From Theristus sp. LFF4_11 (Eukaryota > Nematoda > Chromadorea > Monhysterida > Xyalidae): a stretch of DNA of 64,000 nucleotides. The notes beneath the pieces were generated by a model that was given only the letters and a program-made list of their open reading frames with translations, was not told the DNA's origin and did no database searches. The DNA lies in NCBI GenBank assembly GCA_030248135.1, contig JASANC010001597.1, positions 1-64,000 on the forward strand, written 5' to 3'. Shown here piece after piece: positions 58,709-64,000 of this stretch; positions within the stretch are counted from its first letter, which is position 1; each line of letters opens with the position of its first letter. Position numbers and translations under genes: made by a program.

Positions 58709-61700
58709 GATTCCAATCAACCAATCAGCGTCGTGCAACATCAGCCAGCGCAGCGCCCTCTGGCGAACGACTGGGAGAAACCGAACAGTCCAGTTCAAGT
58801 GGAGTTTATCAAGGAACAACCGCAGGAGAAACAGAATGCCTTTCCCGACCAAGCTGTTTACCAGGCGTTCCCGCAAATCGGTTAGGCGCGCTTTTGGTTT
58901 TCGTTTTCCGGGTTTTTCGTCGGAAACACAGATCCATTCTGTGAAAAGCCACACCGTTGTTTGTTTACAACATCTGTCAGGTTTTTGCTGACATAATTGA
59001 AGGGGGTGTGTGTTTGATTTCAATTAAACCCGATATTTCGTTCCCCATTGCTGCAATTCAAAGTTTCACATGGTCTGTGTTCTCCGAAAAAGTGACACAG
59101 GTTTTAACAGACATACTTTACACGATATTACACCCCGTTTGTCAGCGTTTGTTTACACATTTTGTGTTTTTGTCATAACCTTTTGCATTTGACTGTGTCG
59201 AAAATGACATGCACCGTGTTATCGCTGCGTGTTCTGTCCTGAGGACTGGGAACACGACTTATATAAATCAGGACACAAAATAAAATATTTCAGAAATCTT
59301 GACACCGAGTGACAGCGTGAAATTGCCGCAAGATTTTGAACAACCAGACCCATGCTCAATGGCTGTTGACCAAGGCGCACCAACCGGCAATCAACCACCA
59401 GTTGACAGGTTTTATTTATTTTTCGCTTTTTTGACTGTTTCGCTTTCAAAGTATCAGAAAAGTCGGTTTCGCTGTTTCAATTTCAAATGCGTGCAATTAG
59501 CATACTACTGTATCAGAATCAGAACTGTCGTTTATCAGATAACGATGCCTTTTTGCACAAACGACTCAGTCAGCTGATTGCCTATAACTTAGAGTTCGAC
59601 TGAGCATCATGCTTTTAAGATACAAACTGTAATGGTGAAAAAAAAACTTCAAGGCATGCAATAAATGAACCGCATTATTTTTTAGGTTTTATTGGAACGC
59701 GAGAGAGCAACTCTGTAAAGTGTTCTCGTACATGGGCACCGGTGGCAATCAGAATCACTTCGTTACACGGCAACAGTGCTTGGGAATTTGCGGTTCAGGT
59801 TCATGATTTTTCATTATGGTCCCGAGACTCAAATTCGAGTATTCAATAGATCGAATTTATATTTTTTTAAAACCGTGGACGCTTTGGTTATAACAGCGCA
59901 GTATAAATCCTACACTCACAGTAAAAAAATGACGGTATGCGGATTGTAACAAACCCGCATTAACGACGATAGTGTTTCAAAAACACGGTGTATAAAAATT
60001 TCCCAATTTTTTTTTAATTTTGTAAATTATCTTGCTTGTGTCCATTCTACCGTAGGCCTCCTGAACCCGTCTTCGTGTCAAGAGCCAACCGGTGAGCAAG
60101 GTGACGGTTTCTACCGTATCCCGCGATGGACGTTCGATCCGCACATGGAAACCTGTCGCAGGTTCACATACACCGGATATGGTGGAAATAATAATCGATT
60201 CGTGTCGGAGTTTGATTGTCAGATGACCTGTGTTGTTGGTACGTTGTGAAGCTTTCTTATGGTTTTGTTATTTCACCATTTTTCCGGGTAATAGTTTTCC
60301 TGGTACCAGTTCTCCGGGTACCAGTTCTATGGGTACCAGTTCTCCTGGAACCAGTTCTATGGGTACCAGTTCTCCGGGTACCAGTTCTCCGGGTAGTAGT
60401 TCTCCGGGTACCAGTTTTCCTTCTGCCAACTTTTGCAGCAAAATTGGCAGGAAACTTTTTTCAGAAGCGGAAAAACGCAATTGCATTTAATAACAATCCA
60501 AACAATCGTTTCAGAACCGAAAGACGCCCAACTTCAGCAGCAACAACAACAACGTGGACGGACACAACAACCGGCCAAGTCGAGACAGGGTGTCTCAAAG
60601 CAACAACCAAACCAACTGATCAGCCCCTGCAGAGCGCAAGCATCACAGGACTCAAACTCCGCCCAGACTCTCTGTTCGAACGACCAAAATTGCCCCGGCA
60701 ACACGTTCTGCCAGTTGGGCGGATCCCAGCAGAACTCGGTTTGCTGCCCGAACAGAGGTCTGTAAAGAATGTTTTTTTATCTTGGTTGACGTGTTTTTGA
60801 TCACGTTTTGTTTCTGACGCCGAAGAAAATTAAATGGTAACGTACTGATTGTCTCCGTATTCTCCATGTTAGAATAGTTTTCTTGGAGATTATGAGAGGC
60901 CACCAATTAGTACGTGAGGCATCATCCAAAAACTCCTCACAATGCACCATCACACCTCGAATCACACAAAAAAACGCACTGTTTCCCGCAGGCGGCAGCG
61001 CTTGCACGCAGCCACAATTGTCGGGCACGGGTCAACAGACGTTACGTCGATGGTTCTACAACCGAGGCACTGGTAGATGCGAGTCGTTCGTCTACAGGGG
61101 CTTGCAAGGAAACAGGAACAACTTCGTCACCTACGATCAGTGCATCCGAACATGTGGAAGTTGGTTGTAATGGTTTTCGTTGGTTACGGTCTTGGTACAC
61201 TGTATAATGGTTTTTTATAACTGGGGCTTGCATCACAATCCATCCAGTGATAAACATTAGCGTTTGCTTTACATTGTGTCTGAAACATTAGCAATGTGTG
61301 AATGTATAGATATTCATTTTTTTCTTTATATCAGGAAGCGTTTTTTGTGAAACGACATTACCTGTTTCATGCCATTCAATATGCGGTCCCTATAATGTAG
61401 CGGATCTTACCACGAAATAATAATAAAAAAATCCACAGGCAACCCTTGCGGTAGCGGGGCACCGTACCAACAAGCGGCCGGTCAAAGTCTGCAATGCTCC
61501 GCTAGTCAGCAGTCGATTTGCCCAACCAACTACTATTGTCATATTGGGCCGGACACTTCGAATAGTCTCTGTTGTCCGGTGCAGGGTGAGCTGGGAACCT
61601 TTTTTTGGTTTTTAACGTTCTTTTTTGAACTGGTGTCATTTTGTTTCTGATAGTAATGTTTCGCTAAGTACATAGGCGCGCAAGGACATTTTAGGAACAA

Positions 61701-63877
61701 TTTTTAGGGGGGGGATACGTTTTTTGGAATAACACCGTTTAATGTGGTGCAGCAAATTTTGAGAACAGATTCAGCATTAAGAAGAAAAACAACAGATACG
61801 AAAAAATAGAAAAATTTATAAGCGGTATAAAATACCAACAAAAACTGTATTTTCACGATATTTTCGTTCAAAATAAACAAATTTATTTTTTAATCCATTT
61901 CCAACGACAGCACAGCATCCCTACAACCGGTAATTTCTCGATATAGTGAATGAATACTAAAAGTTTGATTTTGCTCATACAAGATTCTCACGGTACCCCA
62001 CTCTCACCGAAGGTAACCCGTGCGAGCTGCCGATCTCGCGAGGCACCGGCGCCGGACAGATGCAACGCTGGGGCTACAACACCGCGACGAAACAGTGCGA
62101 GGCGTTCATTTACACCGGCGTTTCGGGCAACCAGAACAACTTTCTCACGCAGGCAGACTGCGTGGGAATGTGCAAAGGTGCGCTTGAGGGTACGGTAGGA
62201 GTACGGTAGCGCGGATACGGTAGGAGTACGGTAGCGCGCGGATACGGTAGGAGTACGGTAGCGCGCGGATACGGTAGGAGTACGGTAGCGCGTTTCGCCC
62301 AAAGCGATAGCCAAATGAGCACTTTTTGATATGTGGCTTTATAACTTTTTTGTTTCTGGTATATCAAAGAGCTGTTTTATGTCGTGATTTGACTGAATAG
62401 AGTTTTTTTTCGGAACTTCATTTTCTTTATAAATTTTCCCAATTTCCAGTCACAATCAATCCCTGCTCTGTCGGCCAACCGGTCACTCAAAGTGGTGGTG
62501 TACCACTGCAATGCACCGCGACGAATGCCGCAATCTGCCCCGCGAACACCTATTGTCACATTGGTGCGACCTCAGAAACGACCGTATGCTGCCCAAAAAC
62601 TGGTGCTGAATTTCTGTTTTTTTGTTTTTTTTGTGCGGCTTCGGTTAGTAGAATATGGACATTTGGGCTGGAAACAATTTCAGTTATTATCTTTCTTATT
62701 AAACGTGACCCAATATGCGTTTGCACGCACAGATAGCGAAAATGTTTCATGGCTGCGTGGCAATTTGAAATCAGCAAAACTAAACGTATTCTGGCGGCAG
62801 ATTTGTGCAAGAAATTGGGAAAAAACTAATCAGAATCTTTTCTCCAAAATAAATTTATTTTATTTCGTATTTGAACTGTGTTCGGGCGAGAAAGAACTTT
62901 TCAGCTCTGCGGCTTTTCCACACATCATTCAACATTACTACGCCTCCTTCACACGAAAAGATAATACAACAGTAGTATTGTGTAACGAACACTCTTATGT
63001 AGCCTTACTGAAACATTACGCAAAAAGGCAAGGGGTTAACAAATTTCATGGTAAAGGTTAAAAAACAGGGTAACAATCAATGAATTTGAAACAGAGAAAA
63101 GGTCATGATATTATCTGTGTGTGGAAGACTTTGGTTAGAAGTCAAACTATAACAAGAAAAAAACTTTTCATTGTTTTATCAAATGCTGACAACAAAATGC
63201 TGTCCATTGTATAATTTTCTGTAGACCATTTTCAGGCACAAACCCGTGCCAACTGTCCTTGGCCACAGGCACGGGCAACTCGGTGTTGTCCCGTTGGTAT
63301 TTCGACGCTGCCAACAGTCAGTGCAAGGCGTACACCTATACGGGCCTCAGGGGTAACGAGAACTCGTTTCTGTCGCAGATTGACTGCAGACGGACTTGCC
63401 CGGGTAAATGATGAATTTTGTTGTGCCACGCTTTGCATGCTATTTGTCGATTTTCGTCAAGTTTTTGAGTGTCGCTGTCCGGATTGAGGCTACCGTCCAG
63501 ACATCTGTTCTTCCAACTGTGACTTCTGAGTGGTTTCCATGCTATGCGATTCTCTTTTTTTTGTCCGATTTAGCTGAAAAACTCATCATCATTTTAGTGT
63601 TCGAAATGCAAATGTTTTTTTGTTTAATTTTAGAATACGACAACCCGTGTCCCGCAGGGAACCCGCCAATGAACGCTGCAAACGGCCAAGTGAGTTTTTT
63701 TTGTATTTCATTTTTAATGTCATCATTTTGCACTAAATTCGAATAAGTCTTTTTCAATGCAACTTTTTGTTTGTTTTTTCAAGATTACCTACTGCACCAA
63801 CACCAACCCAATTTGTCCGTCTGGTTATTGGTGTCATTTGGGCCACTCAAGGCAAACCAGTGTTTGCTGTCCATTCC
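54433..63877 (+). CDS. Secreted Kunitz/lustrin repeat protein, 3' end outside window
   Basis: The chain with first exon 1a has 15 exons with matching phases, at least 943 aa. Exons: 54433-54946, 57166-57354, 57791-58020, 58583-58880, 59294-59408, 59686-59792, 60056-60238, 60515-60757, 60992-61159, 61439-61585, 62013-62177, 62450-62602, 63236-63403, 63634-63689, 63784-63877. Domain order: signal peptide and acidic region, lustrin L1, Kunitz K1, poly-Asn linker, K2, K3, Gln-rich linker with L2, K4, L3, K5, L4, K6, L5, continuing. Lustrin repeats show C..CP...C.....CC. Kunitz folds show RWFYN...C..F.Y.G..GN.N.F.....C...C. An extracellular matrix or cuticle role is inferred. Acceptor CCGAAG of exon 11 is weak. 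Confidence 0.92.
54670..54742 (-). mobile_element. tRNA-like sequence inside coding exon 1a
   Basis: The minus strand reads GATAGCTCAGCGGTTAGCG (near-consensus A box), GTCC-loop-GGAC (anticodon-type stem, 8-base loop) and GGTTCGACTCC (B box). The acceptor stem pairs poorly, so a tRNA-derived SINE head or decayed tRNA is more likely than a working tRNA. It lies antisense within the open frame. Confidence 0.65.
56043..56157 (+). CDS. Candidate alternative first exon 1b of the Kunitz/lustrin gene
   Basis: A short frame starts MLQIQKLHISSLFLLPLLQF, a good signal-peptide shape, runs 38 codons and ends at AAAG|GTTAGC in phase 1. That is the same phase as exon 1a and the phase exon 2 needs. If used, it would replace the acidic N-terminal region with a short one, from a second promoter. 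It could instead be chance. Confidence 0.4.
56197..56480 (+). mobile_element. MITE family D, copy, Kunitz intron 1
   Basis: GTATGGCCGAATAAATAAGG, GGCGGGATCAGTCGCAGACT and the right part ACTGCCGTATTTACTCGGTC match the other copies. It starts 40 bases after exon 1b. Confidence 0.75.
56525..56810. repeat. CG-rich tandem repeat in Kunitz intron 1
   Basis: A unit of about 78 bp with CAGTTTTAGAACATTCACAC and GTTAGCGCGCGTCAGCGCTC occurs twice, surrounded by CAGCGCGC repeats. The ends GCGCCATTCATG and CATGAATGGGCC are inverted, suggesting a MITE with internal amplification. Confidence 0.65.
57166..58020 (+). CDS. Kunitz/lustrin gene exons 2-3: L1 and K1
   Basis: Exon 2 encodes one lustrin-type repeat (CQHGVPV ... 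SCPADHWCHVG ... YCCPR). Exon 3 encodes a Kunitz fold (RFWFDWTKGLCRNFTYSGYG, GNENNFVSMEDCLDAC). Tyr stands where canonical Kunitz domains have Cys38, and no Cys14 is present. The intron between them is interrupted by a family D MITE. Confidence 0.9.
57521..57776 (+). mobile_element. MITE family D, copy, Kunitz intron 2
   Basis: CGGTATGGCCGAATAAATAT at the left and GTTTAATGGGCCATACTG at the right. It ends 14 bases before the acceptor of exon 3. Confidence 0.75.
58096..58338. mobile_element. MITE family E, copy 2, Kunitz intron 3
   Basis: It is almost identical to 11711-11951, including GTGGATTTATTCAAACGTGT and AGTGGGACACGTTTAAAA. Confidence 0.7.
58583..58880 (+). CDS. Poly-asparagine linker exon
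   Basis: It starts after AAAATAG in phase 0 (EYHTASHEAT), then has 30 AAC codons plus AAT, giving 31 Asn. It continues as ADSNQPISVVQHQPAQRP and a Pro/Gln/Glu-rich linker to a phase 1 donor. The frame was chosen because the downstream sequence is coding-like and joins exon 5. The Thr, Gln, Val and Cys homopolymer frames over the same repeat do not join flanking exons. Confidence 0.75.
59294..60238 (+). CDS. Kunitz/lustrin gene exons 5-7: K2 and K3
   Basis: K2 is split between exons 5 and 6 (DPCSMAVDQG; FYWNAREQLCKVFSYMG, GNQNHFVTRQQCLGIC). K3 is a single exon (SCQEPTGEQG; RWTFDPHMETCRRFTYTG, GNNNRFVSEFDCQMTC). Both have four cysteines rather than six. Confidence 0.9.
60297..60420 (+). repeat. 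15-bp tandem repeat GGTACCAGTTCTCCG, Kunitz intron 7
   Basis: About eight or nine units with CTATG and CCTG variants. The open frames across it (PGTSS on one strand, GELVP on the other) arise because the unit length is a multiple of three and stop-free. Two units also occur at 35167-35206. Confidence 0.85.
60515..63877 (+). CDS. Kunitz/lustrin gene exons 8-15: L2-K4-L3-K5-L4-K6-L5
   Basis: A strict alternation of one lustrin repeat and one Kunitz fold, nearly always one domain per exon with phase 1 at both ends. This arrangement allows tandem duplication or skipping of whole domains. L2 follows a Gln-rich stretch. L5 is split over exons 14 and 15 with a phase 0 intron. The last donor (C|GTAAGT at 63877) shows that the coding region continues to the right of the window. 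Confidence 0.92.
62189..62291 (+). repeat. Tandem repeat GAGTACGGTAGCGCG, Kunitz intron 11
   Basis: About four units of 25-27 bp (GAGTACGGTAGCGCGCGGAT plus ACGGTAG) start just after the donor of exon 11. Confidence 0.85.
62880..62968. repeat. Dispersed repeat H, copy 2, Kunitz intron 12
   Basis: It shares GCTTTTCCACACATCATTCA and the following GCCTCCTTC-type sequence with 3417-3503. Confidence 0.55.
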
Positions 63878-64000
63878 GTAAGTTGAGGCACGTTATTGAT
63901 GATACCAAATGGTCATTTTGTTGGATTTGAATAACTCAAAAGTGGAATTTGGGGTGGGATAGGTTGAGTAAAATATGTCACAATGTAGCCCAATTTGTCT

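Noticed and set aside
58479..59023. Minus-strand frames with poly-Cys and poly-Val, and a plus-strand poly-Thr frame
   Set aside because: They are other readings of the (AAC)n tract. Only the Asn frame joins neighbouring exons in phase.
60230..60490. PGTSS-repeat protein and its antisense partner
   Set aside because: They are translations of the 15-bp tandem repeat in an intron, and exon 8 uses another frame.
62492..63061. 189-codon plus-strand frame
   Set aside because: It reads the lustrin exon in the wrong frame and runs on into intron sequence. The phase-consistent exon is 62450-62602.

Overview
The window is eukaryotic nuclear DNA, most likely from a nematode. Three things point there: the main gene is an EGL-8/NorpA-type phospholipase C-beta beginning MAKEY, as nematode copies do; the right-hand gene is a Kunitz-plus-lustrin secreted protein of a type common in nematodes; and introns are AT-rich with TTTTCAG-like acceptors. 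Long introns (up to about 3 kb) and dense short transposons argue against a compact genome. A repeat-rich enoplean nematode such as a mermithid is my inference, not something the sequence proves. No bacterial genes, rRNA, CRISPR array or functional tRNA were found.

Layout, all genes on the + strand. 1-3616: repeats only (a split MITE and a palindromic mariner relic). 3617-4075 and 6055-8045: two small secreted cysteine-rich peptide genes with cysteine patterns like CS-alpha-beta defensins. 8046-23979: 16 kb without a supportable gene, full of MITEs and simple repeats. 23980-46794: a complete phospholipase C-beta gene. I could chain 34 exons whose phases all match, giving 1549 codons plus stop. 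47882-52408: nine exons giving 392 aa of an agmatine-deiminase-family protein that appears to have lost most of its catalytic residues. 54433-63877 and onward: a secreted multidomain protein alternating lustrin-type Cys-rich repeats with six Kunitz folds that all lack the Cys14-Cys38 pair. It has two candidate first exons and runs off the right edge.

The genes do not form an obvious pathway. The PLC would act in Gq signalling (PIP2 to IP3 and DAG) at the plasma membrane. The Kunitz/lustrin protein and the two small peptides would be secreted, to extracellular matrix or cuticle and as possible antimicrobial effectors. The deiminase-like protein has no signal peptide that I can see.

Introns and spacers hold at least seven MITE-like families, a tRNA-derived SINE, long foldback elements, a perfect long hairpin, several satellites, and a tRNA-like sequence read as coding inside one exon. 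Exon borders were set by eye from GT/AG signals, phase and homology. They are predictions, although the total frame closes exactly in the three genes with both ends in view and the PLC chain.
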